A DNA stretch of 64,000 nucleotides, from the NCBI GenBank assembly GCA_030770425.1, contig JASJFT010000035.1, positions 186,001-250,000 of the forward strand. Direction: 5' to 3'. The DNA is from Darksidea phi. Lineage: Eukaryota; Ascomycota; Dothideomycetes; Pleosporales; Lentitheciaceae. The notes under the pieces are model-generated. The model worked only from the letters and a program-made list of their open reading frames with translations, was not told where the DNA came from and did not search any database. Within the stretch, counting starts at the first letter, position 1. Each line of letters opens with the position of its first letter. A program made the position numbers and the translations under genes. Below are positions 11,623 to 22,886 of this stretch, piece after piece.

Positions 11623-11861
11623 GAAGACGGTTTGTTTGCGTCGTGCGACAGGCGTGACGCGTGTGGTCGCGATCGCGACTATTCAGCGCAAAGACGACAG
11701 CGCCAAAAATACCCGCCCGCCTATCGATCGACCCTGGGGGCACCCTGCACTTCACTGTCGCACCTTCTCAAGTCCATGCAAGTGGCCCTGTTTCGGCAGG
11801 AACGATTGCGTCTTGTTTACATCCGCACCCCACGCGCCTCGATCTCTCACTCTTTCTTACG

Positions 11862-11883
11862 CACACACACACACTCTCTCTCC
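11862..11883 (+). repeat. CA/CT microsatellite
   Basis: A short (CA)n run passes directly into (CT)n, about 150 bp upstream of the RhoGEF start codon. Confidence 0.85.
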
Positions 11884-12032
11884 CCCGCACGCACGCGTAT
11901 TGATGGCTACCTGACACCAGTTGGCGCCTCCACCCTCTCTTTCTTCACTGCCATGCCGTTGCAGCGGCTGCGAGGCTTCTGATTGCATCCGCCACCCTCC
12001 TTTCCCCATCCCGTCACTCGTTTTTACGCGCA

Positions 12033-15000
12033 ATGGTCATCGTCAATCCGGAGCCGGCAGCGCTGGCTGCTAGCGATCTGACCCTGTTCTACACCGCGGA
12101 CGAACTGTTGTCCAATTCGCCTGTCCTCATATTCTACGGCCCTACAGCGACATCGACCCAGGCGACGCACTCGCGCATCCAGGCGCATGTCTTCACCCCA
12201 GCCGGCCTCCAAAACTTCGCTCGCTTGATCATTTCACCGACAGCTACCTTCTACAAGGCAGTCACATGCCTTCCGCGCGAAGAGCAAGGGGACGAGATAT
12301 GCCGTGGTCTCGCCTTCAGCCTGTACAAGTACTTTGCCGAGCTTCCAGTCCAGGTCAAGGATGCGTGGGAGAGGCAGTACAGCTCGCTCGGCCGCTTGCC
12401 ATCGGCACCTGAGCTGTTCTCCGAGTCGCACGCCGCCATTGTTGCTGCGAAGATGGTAAAGGTAGACAATGCGGCAGACACCATCGTGGATGTACGACAT
12501 GCTCTCGGGGAACAGACGCTGTCATGGCTTGATCTGGATGTTGTGCTGCCACAGGGGAGCATTCAAAAGCTGGACATTCGGGAATCAGCGCAGTTCGATG
12601 AGTCCGAAGACGATATACTACAACAACGATACGGTCCGTATGCGTCTGTCGTGAAACTGTTCGGGGAGCCGGCGTTTCTTCCCACTTCGAGACTTCGACG
12701 CGCGCCTTCGAAACCCACTGCGCTCAACAGATCACAGTCGTTCTCGCGGAATCAGAAAGAGAACCTGCGACGAGAGATGTGCGAGCTTCTGGATACCGAG
12801 GAGAACTACGTCGGCAAAGTGTCTGACCTGGTCCACAACGTGGCAGTCGAGTTCCGGCAAAAAGCAAAACAGAAGAACCTTTCGAGTACGAGCCCGAGCG
12901 AACAGGCATTGAAGTCTCTTTTCCCCCCGAGTCTGGACAGGATACTTGAGGTCAACTCCAAATTCCTGGAGCACATTCGCACCATCTTGGAAGACACCGA
13001 GAACGACGCCATACAAGACATTGAGCAGGCAACAGACGACATATTCGTTGCGCCTTTACGTGGACAGAAAGACCCGCAAGATGTCACTGGCGCTGCAGCG
13101 TTGGCGAAGGCGCTTGTGGAGTGGTTTCCACAGTTTGGAGAATGCTATACCACGTACATGGCAGCCCACGCCGACTTTTCGCAGCTGTTGAAAGGCTTCA
13201 CCAAGGACACCAACTCCAGCTTTTCGAAGAGAGTATATGAGACGGGAGAACAGCGATTAATGTCGATGCTTATCGAGCCCGTTCAACGCCTCCCTCGCTA
13301 TAACTTGTATATTGACAACATTGTCAAGCAGCTCCCCGTGCGACATCCCGCGACCAAGATATTCCTCAGGGCTCGCGACATTATCTCTGAGATCTGCTCA
13401 CGGGAGGGGCCATCAATCCAGCAGATCAAGGTTTTCGATCGCTTGCGCAAGATGGTGTTCTCATGGCCGCCTACCTTCAATCCGCAGGGCCGATTGATAA
13501 CCGCCATTGACGTTGTGGAACTCTCAGCTCCTTACCATGGAGAACTCAATGGTCCATCCACTACCGCTGGCATCCTCCTGCTTTTCGCAGATTCCGTCGT
13601 TTTGCTGCACAAACCAAACGGCTGCACAACTACGGCACGCAGCTTGATTGCCGACTTAGACAATCCCAAATTCGCTGAATCTTATTCTGGTTCAGCGGAG
13701 CTCATCTTCCACCAGCAGCTGCGACTATGCGACGTGTTTCTCAGCGAACATTCGGAAGGAAGTATACTCCAACTGCTCTCGCCAACGCCTACATCGAGCC
13801 AGCCCGGGAGACCGCGAAGCCGAGACCGGCAAAACTTTGGCATTCGAATGTTCTACCTCCAGGGCGCATATGAAGGCAAAGCACAGAAGTGTGTAGAAGA
13901 GTTGACTAAAGCAAAGGTCGAAGGTCGGTACCCTGAAGTAGAGCGAGAGAGCCACAAGTGGGAAGTGCGGACTGTATCTAGCGATCTGAGCCTGTTCACT
14001 GCCGTGACCGAGGACACTGCAGGGCAGCTCATGGACGGTCGAAGGGAGTGTGCCATGGTCCAGATTATTGTCGAACCCACTCGTCTCTCAAAACCTGTAC
14101 AACCAGGCGACAACGGCATCGAATTGTGCATTTCTATCTCCATCCTGGAAAACGGACTCTTCCTCCTTGACGTCAATGGCATCAATGGTTACGTAGCACG
14201 AGATAAGCTGACCAGTGTTGAGTTCCTTCCAGTCTTGACCAAACGACTTGGCAACTTCTTCCAGCTGCGCAACAACATCAAAAACCCCTCCTTGACCGAA
14301 GCCTACCTTTTCCGCAACCAACAAATCCTAAAGGCCTTAAAGCTTCAACTTGATGAGCCTGGTGAAAAGCGCGATGATAAGGGTCGACCCCATTCACCCG
14401 TTAAGATGCTCTCCAACTTGTTCGGCGGCAGTGTCGCCAAGGAGGGTGGCTCCCGTAAGCTTCAGCGAAACCCACCGTCACTAGCCGATGTTCAAAGGAT
14501 GGCACCTCCACTTCAACCTACTCCGACTCGCACCCACAGTCGGGACGGGGACATGTCTCGTCCTACATCTTCAGGCAAAAGCATTGGTTTCAATACCAAT
14601 GCCACCATCACCGACCCACTTGCGAAACTGGAAGACACCTTGGCCACTCTAATTCTATCCTTGTACGCCCGAAGAGGCAACATCGTGGGACGGTCTGTTC
14701 GAGCAAGAACGGTCGCAGACGAGCTTCTAGTCAATGAAGTGTACAACGCTCTGCTGGAAAACCCGAATAGTATGGATGTGGCCGCGCAGTCTTCTGTCGA
14801 TGTTTTGTTTGCCGCATTTGAGAAGTTCCTCAACATCGCATGGAAAGAAAAGATGGGGCCTGTTCTGCCTTATGCTACGTTAGTGTCACTACAAATGAAG
14901 TCCGACAGCATGTACCCGGGCGAGTTTGAAGACTTCTTCCGAACCACCTTTGATGGATTAACACCTCAAAATCAACGGTCTTTACGAGTTATCATCAAGC

Positions 15001-16589
15001 TGCTCGCGGAGCTTCTGGACGGCATGGGGAACGATGGTGACCGCGGCATTTTGACAGCCGCTTTCGCTGAGATTCTTGTACCGGAGGGAAATGCAAACGA
15101 CTTCATCTCCCTGGTCGATAGATTCATCCAAGACATCGACGCGCTCTTTCCTGCTCAGCAAAGCGGCGTCAACACACCCAACTATGGTTCTGTGGACTCA
15201 AAGGGTCGTTCTACTGCCCTAGGCTCAATCAATTCGAACACATCATTAAGGAAACGCTTTGGCTTCGGTACCCTCACCAGGGAGAATAGCAAGTCGGAGA
15301 ACGAATCCAAAGTGGGATCGTTGTGGCGATCGTTGAGCAAGAATAGTCATGGAGCAGAGAGTCAACCATCCAGTGTGTCCAAAGCTGGGCCCGCTACCCT
15401 GGGCCGTTCTAATTCTACAGATGCAAACATTCGCGCATCACCCAAGAGACCCTCTTCTCGCGATCGTCCGACTGTGCTAGGCGCGTTTCCTTTCGAAGGC
15501 GCTCAAGCGAGCCCCGGTCGGTCGTTCTTGGGTCAACTGGGTACCATAGGGGAGCTATCTACAGTTGGACCTCCCCGCAAGAAGCGACGTTCTTCTCTAA
15601 GTGATCTCAAGACGTTGCAGGATGCTAACGATACCCCCGTGTGGTCCCCACAGACTCCCCATCGGCCCGAATCTACTCTGCTCAACGACCGACAGTTGAG
15701 CGCTTCGCCTCGTACTCCCTCTAGGACCACGCCATCACCGATGAAGCACTCCTCGATCCCTACACCTACCCGTCTCGGATCACCCATGCGAAAGGAAAAC
15801 TCTCCAGCAAACGCGCTAGACCGTGCTAGCAGTGCTCGGCCCAAATCGGTATCAACCAAACCGGAGAAGAAAGAAGAGGTCACAGTCAAATCCTACAGCC
15901 CGTCCAAAAAGCGCACTGAATCCATAACCGGCATTCCCTCCCTCAGGCCCACTGCCGGTCTGTCTGAGCGACCCACGTCTGGGAACACGGTCAAGCTTCC
16001 GCCTTCAACGTCACGTTCTCCAACAAAGACCGGTTCATCAGCAAGTCCGCCTAAAAAGCTGAAGATGCAAAGTCCCCAAAAGCTTCGCGAACGTCTCCAG
16101 AATCAACAGCGCGATATTGAATCCGCTTCTAACGACCTACAATCTGAGCTCAGCGCAATTGGTCACGAGCTTTCCGCTCGTACCACTCCCCGTCCCACCA
16201 CTCAATCCTCTATCCCGCCTACGCTCTCTGAGAAGTCGCTCGAGTTTCGCATAGCATCCCTAGAAAAGACGCTCAAGACCACACTTGATGCCCTCTCGAA
16301 TCGTACCTCCACCATATCTCAAGACGTTTCTACCTCCCTGCAAGTATCAGAAGCGCGCGCAAAGCATCTTGACCAGCTATACCGTGATATGAATGCGGAG
16401 AACGAAGCCTTGTACGCAAGGTTTAACGAGGAACTAGAGAAGGTAGAGAGGAGTGTGCGGAAGGGGAAGGGTGGGGAAGAGGTTGATCGACGCTTGAAAG
16501 CTAATGAGGAAGAGGCGGCACGTTTGAGGAAAGAAAACGCGAGGTTGAAGAGGGAGGTTGCGGGGCTAAAAGCGCAGATTAGGGAGTGA
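12033..16589 (+). CDS. Rho guanine nucleotide exchange factor with RhoGAP-like domain
   Basis: An intronless gene of 1518 residues. A fungal N-terminal region (1-210) precedes a Dbl-homology domain at about 246-462, recognised by REMCELLDTEENYV, the helix EQRLMSMLIEPVQRLPRYNLY and the following helices. A PH-like region (about 490-640) with a Pro-rich loop follows. A RhoGAP-like helical domain sits at about 860-1040. A Ser/Thr/Pro-rich disordered stretch then leads to a C-terminal coiled coil (about 1400-1518). DH domains load GTP onto Rho-family GTPases, so a role in polarity, septation or wall integrity is likely. The GAP-like part shows no clear arginine-finger motif, so it may bind rather than catalyse. 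The coiled coil suggests dimerisation. The specific GTPase is not inferable. Confidence 0.9.
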   Translation: MVIVNPEPAALAASDLTLFYTADELLSNSPVLIFYGPTATSTQATHSRIQAHVFTPAGLQNFARLIISPTATFYKAVTCLPREEQGDEICRGLAFSLYKYFAELPVQVKDAWERQYSSLGRLPSAPELFSESHAAIVAAKMVKVDNAADTIVDVRHALGEQTLSWLDLDVVLPQGSIQKLDIRESAQFDESEDDILQQRYGPYASVVKLFGEPAFLPTSRLRRAPSKPTALNRSQSFSRNQKENLRREMCELLDTEENYVGKVSDLVHNVAVEFRQKAKQKNLSSTSPSEQALKSLFPPSLDRILEVNSKFLEHIRTILEDTENDAIQDIEQATDDIFVAPLRGQKDPQDVTGAAALAKALVEWFPQFGECYTTYMAAHADFSQLLKGFTKDTNSSFSKRVYETGEQRLMSMLIEPVQRLPRYNLYIDNIVKQLPVRHPATKIFLRARDIISEICSREGPSIQQIKVFDRLRKMVFSWPPTFNPQGRLITAIDVVELSAPYHGELNGPSTTAGILLLFADSVVLLHKPNGCTTTARSLIADLDNPKFAESYSGSAELIFHQQLRLCDVFLSEHSEGSILQLLSPTPTSSQPGRPRSRDRQNFGIRMFYLQGAYEGKAQKCVEELTKAKVEGRYPEVERESHKWEVRTVSSDLSLFTAVTEDTAGQLMDGRRECAMVQIIVEPTRLSKPVQPGDNGIELCISISILENGLFLLDVNGINGYVARDKLTSVEFLPVLTKRLGNFFQLRNNIKNPSLTEAYLFRNQQILKALKLQLDEPGEKRDDKGRPHSPVKMLSNLFGGSVAKEGGSRKLQRNPPSLADVQRMAPPLQPTPTRTHSRDGDMSRPTSSGKSIGFNTNATITDPLAKLEDTLATLILSLYARRGNIVGRSVRARTVADELLVNEVYNALLENPNSMDVAAQSSVDVLFAAFEKFLNIAWKEKMGPVLPYATLVSLQMKSDSMYPGEFEDFFRTTFDGLTPQNQRSLRVIIKLLAELLDGMGNDGDRGILTAAFAEILVPEGNANDFISLVDRFIQDIDALFPAQQSGVNTPNYGSVDSKGRSTALGSINSNTSLRKRFGFGTLTRENSKSENESKVGSLWRSLSKNSHGAESQPSSVSKAGPATLGRSNSTDANIRASPKRPSSRDRPTVLGAFPFEGAQASPGRSFLGQLGTIGELSTVGPPRKKRRSSLSDLKTLQDANDTPVWSPQTPHRPESTLLNDRQLSASPRTPSRTTPSPMKHSSIPTPTRLGSPMRKENSPANALDRASSARPKSVSTKPEKKEEVTVKSYSPSKKRTESITGIPSLRPTAGLSERPTSGNTVKLPPSTSRSPTKTGSSASPPKKLKMQSPQKLRERLQNQQRDIESASNDLQSELSAIGHELSARTTPRPTTQSSIPPTLSEKSLEFRIASLEKTLKTTLDALSNRTSTISQDVSTSLQVSEARAKHLDQLYRDMNAENEALYARFNEELEKVERSVRKGKGGEEVDRRLKANEEEAARLRKENARLKREVAGLKAQIRE

Positions 16590-16656
16590 GTTGTGGGTTT
16601 TTCACGCCCATACACTCGTCTCTCCCTCTGCCTGTTGCGGAGTCTTGTTTGCATGA

Positions 16657-16932
16657 ATGTTGACATGGTATAGCTCACATAGACGAAGGCAACAGCGCGA
16701 TGGAAATGTTTCTTTGGTGTTTCGAACATCTTACACTTGCATAATTACGGCGTTCTGTAGAATCATTCGGTGGGTATCCGATGCCTTTCGGATCGTTGGG
16801 CGCTTTGTGGTAGATGTCTTGATTGCGGTGGTCTTGCTTGTTCTGCTGCCCTTTTTCGCCGTCTTCATCGGGCTTGTGGCAATGGTGGAGCACTGGCAGG
16901 ATGTGCATGTGGCAAGAGCAAAGCAGATGTAA
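16657..16932 (+). CDS. Possible small membrane protein (doubtful)
   Basis: A 91-codon ORF has a basic N-terminal half, a hydrophobic stretch of about 28 residues (VVDVLIAVVLLVLLPFFAVF onward) and a short polar tail. It lies downstream of the RhoGEF gene, possibly inside its 3' UTR. Codons in the hydrophobic part favour G or C at the third position, as in the neighbours. There is no recognised family, and chance is a real alternative. Confidence 0.25.
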   Translation: MLTWYSSHRRRQQRDGNVSLVFRTSYTCIITAFCRIIRWVSDAFRIVGRFVVDVLIAVVLLVLLPFFAVFIGLVAMVEHWQDVHVARAKQM

Positions 16933-17358
16933 CGTGTAATGACCTTCAATATACCATGTGCATATTTATTGTATACTTGGGGTCTTGCTTGGTGTGTCCT
17001 CTTTGTATGGTGGCTAGTCCGCTGCCATTCAGCGCATGATCGCTGAAGGCCGCCAGCTTACTAGCCATACTTAGGGACAGAGACTGCGATGAAGTGTTAC
17101 GAAAGGAAGCTGTACGTCGATAGTGAGCTATATCGGGCATATCCACGGTGGGCTCATCACATATTGTTACAGACTAGAAGCTGCGCTGTTATGTGATTTG
17201 CAACGTGGTTTTCTCACAAGACTATGTATCACAAACTTGGAGGATATCCAGCTAAATAGCATGGCAGCGCGATGGGGAAGGACATTATTATAGCTACTTA
17301 TTGTAGATACAAAGCTATGCAATTAGGGGATTCTTCTAATAATGTTGTCCATTTCTCT
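16933..17358. other. Intergenic, no gene seen
   Basis: This stretch lies between the RhoGEF 3' side and the 3' end of the GMC oxidoreductase gene, and is fairly AT-rich near the latter. It probably holds both 3' UTRs. Confidence 0.6.
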
Positions 17359-19218
17359 CTACTTGTACTCCTCAATTATCATTTCAGCAGCTCTTTCTGC
17401 AATACCATAGACCAGCGTCTGAATGTGCGCGCTCGGTAGTAAAGGGATAATACTTGCGTCAACCACTCTTAGCTTCGTAGTGCCATAAACCTTCAAATAT
17501 TGATCAACTACTCCACCATCTTTCTTTGGGAGCATGGCGGCGGTGCCAATAGGATGATAGATACTCAAAGTATTTGCCAGAGCAAAGGCTTTCCAGTCAT
17601 CATCCGTCTGAACTGCCGTTCCAGGTTCGTACTCCTCAGTCCAAACATCAGCCATAGGCTTTTCGGTTGCAATCTTACGAAGCAACTTCGCTACAGAAAT
17701 TGCGGCCTCGAGATCATATGGGTGGGACAGGTAGTTCGGGTTGATGGTAGGTTTATCGTTAATCGAAGCGGAAGTAATGTGTACATTTCCTTTGCTGAGA
17801 GGATGCTGCACTACTCCAATGAGGGAAAAGGTTCCGATGCCAAAGAGGGGCGAGGTGGCCGCTGGATAGCCCTTGACACCAGTGTATCCGTCAGAGAAAA
17901 TGACCTCTACTTGCGGAACAGAATCGCTAAGCGGAGGGAAAAAATAACTCTTCTTGACTTTGTCAATCACCGAAGCCAAAGTGTTATCCTCTTCTATGAT
18001 CTTGCGAAGCTTAGTCGCCGTGTCATTCGAGACGGTGTTCCAACCCATGTATGCGTATCCACTAGCAGTGTAATCGTAAAGTGATGTCATGCCGGCGTTG
18101 TACAAGGCTAGTTCTGCCGCAGCGCGAGTGGAGTTTTTGAGAACATCGAACGACAAGAAACTAGGCTTGAGCTGGTAGGAGCTTTGGATACGAATGTGAT
18201 CTTGGAGATTTTCACCCACCGAGGGTAGGTCCTGGACAACAGGGATGCCATGCTTCTGCAGAAGTGTTTTATCACCAATGCCAGAGAGTTCGAGAAGACC
18301 AGGCGTTTGGAACGATCCAGCGGAGAGAATGACCTCCTTTCGGCAATTGATAACCGTGCCGTTCTCAAGAGTAACTCCCGCAGCAGTCGTTCCTTTGAAG
18401 TTAACCTTTGCTACACGGGTATCCATCTTCACAACAAGATTGTTTCTGGTGAGCTTGAGATACTCTGGTGCATAGGATCTGACGTAACGGTTCGAGTCGA
18501 TGTTGCTGGGCTGTGATGCCACGCCGATTGGGTTGCCATTAAGGGACTCCTTGTTCCAGGGCAAGCCGAGGTTATTCAGGGTAGGAATCCATGTGGACTG
18601 GTGCGGAGGAAAGATCCGGTTGATGAGAGTCCGAATGGGACCGGAGTGACCGACTCCATCCTCTCCATAGTCTGTTGACGGTAGGAAGTTTTCGGCCTTT
18701 AGCATAGCGGGATACAAAGTGTTCCAGTTCCATCCTTTATTGCCAATCTTCTCCCAGGCGTCAAGTTCGGCTATTGAGGTGCGATCCCATGTCATGAGAT
18801 TGAGCGCAGAGCTGCCACCAAGCACCTTGCCCCGATTTTGCGCGAAGACACGATTGTTTGCGTTGGGCTGAGCGACGGTCGTAAGATTCCAATCGTACTT
18901 CGTCCCGAGCGTTGAGCCTTTGCGCCCTGGAATCAAGATACCGGGCTCATTACGGCCATCTGGCCCTGCTTCTATCACGAGCACGCTGCTGTCTGGCAGG
19001 CCGATGCTTATGCGGGAAGCGACGGCAAGTCCTGCAGTTCCACCACCGACAACAATCTAGAATACAGATTAGTGGCTACTTCGTAGAACAGGAGAATATA
19101 TTTCAGCGAAGCTTACAAAATCGTAGGCCTTGGATTCAACGTCCTCGCGTTTTATGGCTGAAGCATCGGCTTGTCCCAGCAGACTGGGTACGAGGGACAG
19201 CCACGCCCAGGACCTCAT
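17359..19218 (-). CDS. Secreted GMC-family FAD oxidoreductase
   Basis: Exons 19218-19117 and 19056-17359 join across a 60-bp intron (GTAAGC..CTAG) to give about 599 residues. The ATG at 19218 starts a signal peptide (MRSWAWLSLVPSLLGQADASA). The Rossmann motif IVVGGGTAGLAVASRIS spans the start of exon 2, the GMC signature NRGKVLGGSSALNLMTWDR follows, and ILSAGSFQTPGLLELSGIG is the second GMC signature. The active-site pair is seen as the His of IYHPIGTAAM and the His of SAHIQTLVYG. GMC enzymes oxidise alcohols or sugars with FAD, and many fungal ones make H2O2 for lignocellulose attack (aryl-alcohol oxidase, glucose oxidase or dehydrogenase). The His-His pair and AHIQ motif fit the aryl-alcohol-oxidase-like branch, but the substrate cannot be read from sequence. 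Confidence 0.93.
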
Positions 19219-20534
19219 GTTTTCACTGCCTGTGTCGAAAAATGATGTTGGGCAGGGCAGGGAGAAGGAGTCATCGGAGAGGCTCGACAGGGTATACAAT
19301 TAACTGTAGTGCCGGGTGCCCCGTACTAGCGTGCATTTGGCTCTACACCGGCGAGCAGATGAATCTCGAACGCCATTCGGCCCGCGCATGGATGCAAAGA
19401 AAATTTCAAGTTCGGCCCTTCTTGACAGTCGGAGCATTTGTGCCCCGTCGTACCAAAGTATGAAAAGAGGCTTCCGACAAGAACGTATGCGTAGGTCGTT
19501 GTCTAGTAGATAATTTACGTCCTTGGGATAGGGTCAGCTTTGGACAACAGGGTGGTTGGTCTCGAGGTGATGCTTCCTAAGGGACCGAGGAAATTCTGTT
19601 ATCCCACCCTGGCTTGTCGGACTCTCCGCTTATGGGGTCGGGCCGACCGGGTGCTAGCTGTCAAAACACCTGTTCTTTGCATTGTATGAGCTAAGTAGAA
19701 CCAGAGCTACAGGGCTTGCAGATAAAAAACAGCGCTTTTTGCTACTTACCTCGCTCAAAAAAGCGATGGTTCTCTCTACAGACCCCGTGGAGCTATGATG
19801 CTACACGACTATGTTAGAAATGTCAACTTGCCTTACCCTTGAAAGACGCGTTCGGTTTAGAACACGCCGGATTCGGGCCTACTCGGCTTCAGTTCGTGCG
19901 AACCTACCCCGCTGCATAGACGGAAGAAATTTGAGAAATCGAACAAGCATTGCAGGGAATTTTTTATGGCCTGGGCCATGTCCAGAAAGAGCACTTCTGC
20001 CATCAAGGACACCGCTCGGAACCGGAACCAAATGTTTGGAGGCAGAATAACCGTGAGACGTGACATTCCGCCACAGCTGCTGTGTCAGGGTGTCAACCCC
20101 GGTTGGACTATTATTTGAGAACCATATGCGATATTCCAAATGACTGCATGGTGCCCTCAAGGAGTATAGATCTTCTACGATATACACGTAAGGCTAAAGG
20201 AGAGCAACCAGCCCTACGGCGATACCAAATCACACTCTACTCCTTTACAAGACCTCTTAGGATACGGGCATATAGCAAGTGCAAACCTTATTTCAAAGAC
20301 GGCACGCCTGCGAGCCGAACCTCTAGCGGAAAGCCACTAGTGTCGTATCATAAAATGAATCTTGCAAATGCCGGCTAAATCGGCTATGGAACTCCTGCAC
20401 AGGGTGCTACAAGCGAGGCGGCTCTTAAAGAGTAAGGTCTACGGGGCCATCGATGTATCTCCTCCTCTCTTTTACTTGGCTAGTCCATTTATCGAGGTGA
20501 TCTTCCTAATCTCATCGCATCAATTTTTGCGATC
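19219..20534. other. Intergenic, no gene seen
   Basis: A 1.3-kb divergent spacer between the GMC oxidoreductase and the rhodopsin-like gene. Only short ORFs without domains occur, and no repeat was noticed. Confidence 0.6.
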
Positions 20535-21750
20535 ATGTCTACAGTTGTACCCCCCAATCCTCTACCCCCGGACGAATCCGTTGGGGGTATCCTGCTCACC
20601 CTGACTTCCATTTTGACTGCCTTCACAGTCATTACGACTGTTTTGAGGGTATGGGCGCGACTGGCACGTCGTGTCATGGGCTGGGTTCGTTGCCCAGTAA
20701 ACTCTCAAATATCGAAATATTCGCTTACGTGGAAAGGATGATTATATCATAATCATTTGTATGCTCCTTGCCGTTGCACGGACTGGGGTTCAAATTGACT
20801 CCGTTAAGCATGGCAATGGTCGGCATCGGTGGTACCTTTCCCAGGAAGACTACGAACATGTCAATTTCTTGACGTGGTTGACGCAAATACTCCTCTTCTC
20901 GAACATCGCATTGTTGAAGTGCAGTATTTGCCTACTGATATTGCGCATCAAGAATGAGACGAAACTGCGATGGTCCTTATATGCGATGATGGCTGGTCTG
21001 ATCCTGACGAACCTGGAATGCATCATTGTGCTTCTCGCCGAGTGTAGCCCAGTCAAAAAGTACTGGCAACCATCCGTACCGGGAAAATGTTGGCCTACTA
21101 AAGTCAGAATTTACTCAATCTATCTCCAAGTTGGTATGTTAGCCTTGAAGTTACATGATACGGACGTGGCTAACTGCGAACCAGCATACTCGGTTATCAC
21201 CGACCTGATATGCGCACTGCTTCCTGTCGTGGTTCTATGGAATGTCAGGATAAGCCCAAAGCTCAAGGCAGGCGTCTGCGGTCTGATGTCACTGGGTCTC
21301 ATTGCTACGGCTACTGCCATCATTCGCGCTTCATCCCTCGGGACGAAGACGGCTGATCTTTCATACGACTACTGCATCGCTGCCATCTGGGCGAACACGG
21401 AGCTACACCTCGGCATAATTGCAACAAACCTCTCCCTAAGCCGCATGATCTGGACTTTCTTCTGGGGAGAAACAAAATCGCTAACATCCCGTTCACATTC
21501 AAACACCATCGGCAGCACTCCGCGATACGGAACCGGAAGCCGGCTGAGCAGAAATGGGTATGTGAAGAGTCATGATCACGATCTTTGCGAAGGCGGCAGC
21601 TCAGCGAAAACGGGGAGCATGGACAACCTCAGCCAAGGGAGCCAAATCCCACTTGACCCTATTATCCAGAAGACGACGGGTGTGTCTATCTCTTTTGAAC
21701 CATCACCAAATACGAACAATTCGTTGGGGGAACGGGAATCAAAAGTTTGA
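20535..21750 (+). CDS. Rhodopsin-like fungal integral membrane protein (Pth11-like class)
   Basis: Three exons (20535-20684, 20737-21133 and 21185-21750) give about 370 residues. The fold is the fungal rhodopsin-like domain of SAT/Pth11-related proteins. Helix 1 is ILLTLTSILTAFTVITTVLR, and DDYIIIICMLLA begins helix 2. SICLLILRI follows, then AECSPVKKYW and GKCW, the conserved extracellular Cys pair region, and SVITDLICALLPVVVLWNV near helix 6. WANTELHLGIIATNLSLSR carries the typical W..E motif of helix 7. The cytoplasmic tail is Ser/Thr-rich. Intron 1 has an unusual GTTCGT donor; intron 2 is 51 bp and has no stop. Such proteins are putative surface sensors, but the ligand is unknown. No CFEM domain is present. 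Confidence 0.88.
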
Positions 21751-22886
21751 ACATATGAAGGGTCAATTACGAATAAATTAAAATTACGGAGTTTGTTTAC
21801 GGGCATGTTTAGATGTCTACTGCAAGTGAATAGCTTATTCTCGTTGACTGAGACAATTCGACACTGGACATTACATGAACCCCCACCATCGCATCCTATA
21901 TATACGATTATAATCTCTCGTCGGCTCTCTAAGTCGGAGTTTCCCCCTTAATGAACTTATTCGCCTATCACTTCAGGTGATGAGTTAACAGGATAGGCCA
22001 TAGGACTCACGACATTGCTGCAGGCGGAGATAAAATCATTCGTGGAGACTAAGTTCGGAGAATATAGTAAAGTGAGCGAGAAATTACAGTTGAAGGAGCG
22101 CGGACAATAGCATCGCTTCCTGGTGAGGTCTAGGACTGGTATCAGACCTCCCCACACTGAGCCTTCTGAAGGAAGGATCTGAGCGTCAAAGGTTACAAAA
22201 CCGGATAGACTTCCATTTGTTGGGCACGGATGAGCCTATATTGACATCGCCGGGATGGCTAACAGCTTTCTAGCGAATTTCTAGACGTCCTTGACTCTCG
22301 CACTTGGGTAGAAATCCTTCAATACTTGAGGGTGCAAACCGGGCCGCAATCGCGACAGGGTGGCGCTTTTAGGTCAAGACAACAGGTACTGACACCCCTC
22401 GTATTGACTTTGCCAACTTTACATCATAACTTTTAGCAATATCCATTTGTAGATCCTTCATCAGCTTCGCTCGTCAATACTTATTTTGGCCTGCAGCTTG
22501 ACCCATACGATAGTATTCAGGATGCTTACTCAAACACTCTTCACAACGATGGAACCCCGGGTTGAGAGTCACAGAAGAAAGTGCAAACATGTTGCTGAGT
22601 AAATTGTTTGAACACGTTCGTTTGTTCACACTATGCCTCTATTCGAATATCGAAGCACGCTCACAGAAGATTCCATCCGAGTACCTTGAGACGCCACTAG
22701 GGTGTTGAAACAGTGAAACACTCAACTACTACAATTCCGAGTACATGAAACCCTTGTTCACTGGAGTGTTAAGCAGAGTTTTATGGAGAAAGATGTCGTC
22801 AACTGACGACTATCTCACTTAGTTGTCTCTTCGTTGCGCTACCTCGTGAAATTTTGCCTCTCTCACCTCATATGCACGGATCGCTT
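21751..22886. other. Intergenic, no gene seen
   Basis: A 1.1-kb spacer between two convergent genes, slightly AT-rich, with many short-frame stops. No repeat or RNA gene was recognised. Confidence 0.6.

Larger units (their letters stand above)
11559..12032. promoter_or_regulatory. Shared promoter of DCC1 and the RhoGEF gene
   Basis: 474 bp separate two divergent start codons. The DCC1 side holds a G-rich octamer array. The RhoGEF side is C/T-rich with a CA/CT microsatellite, typical of fungal core promoters. No TATA box stands out. Confidence 0.55.

Noticed and set aside
11055..11657. 200-codon plus-strand ORF opposite DCC1
   Set aside because: Antisense shadow of a conserved gene.
10478..11755. 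Long ORF extending DCC1 upstream
   Set aside because: The extension reads through the intron and the octamer repeat; the spliced model gives the conserved N-terminus.
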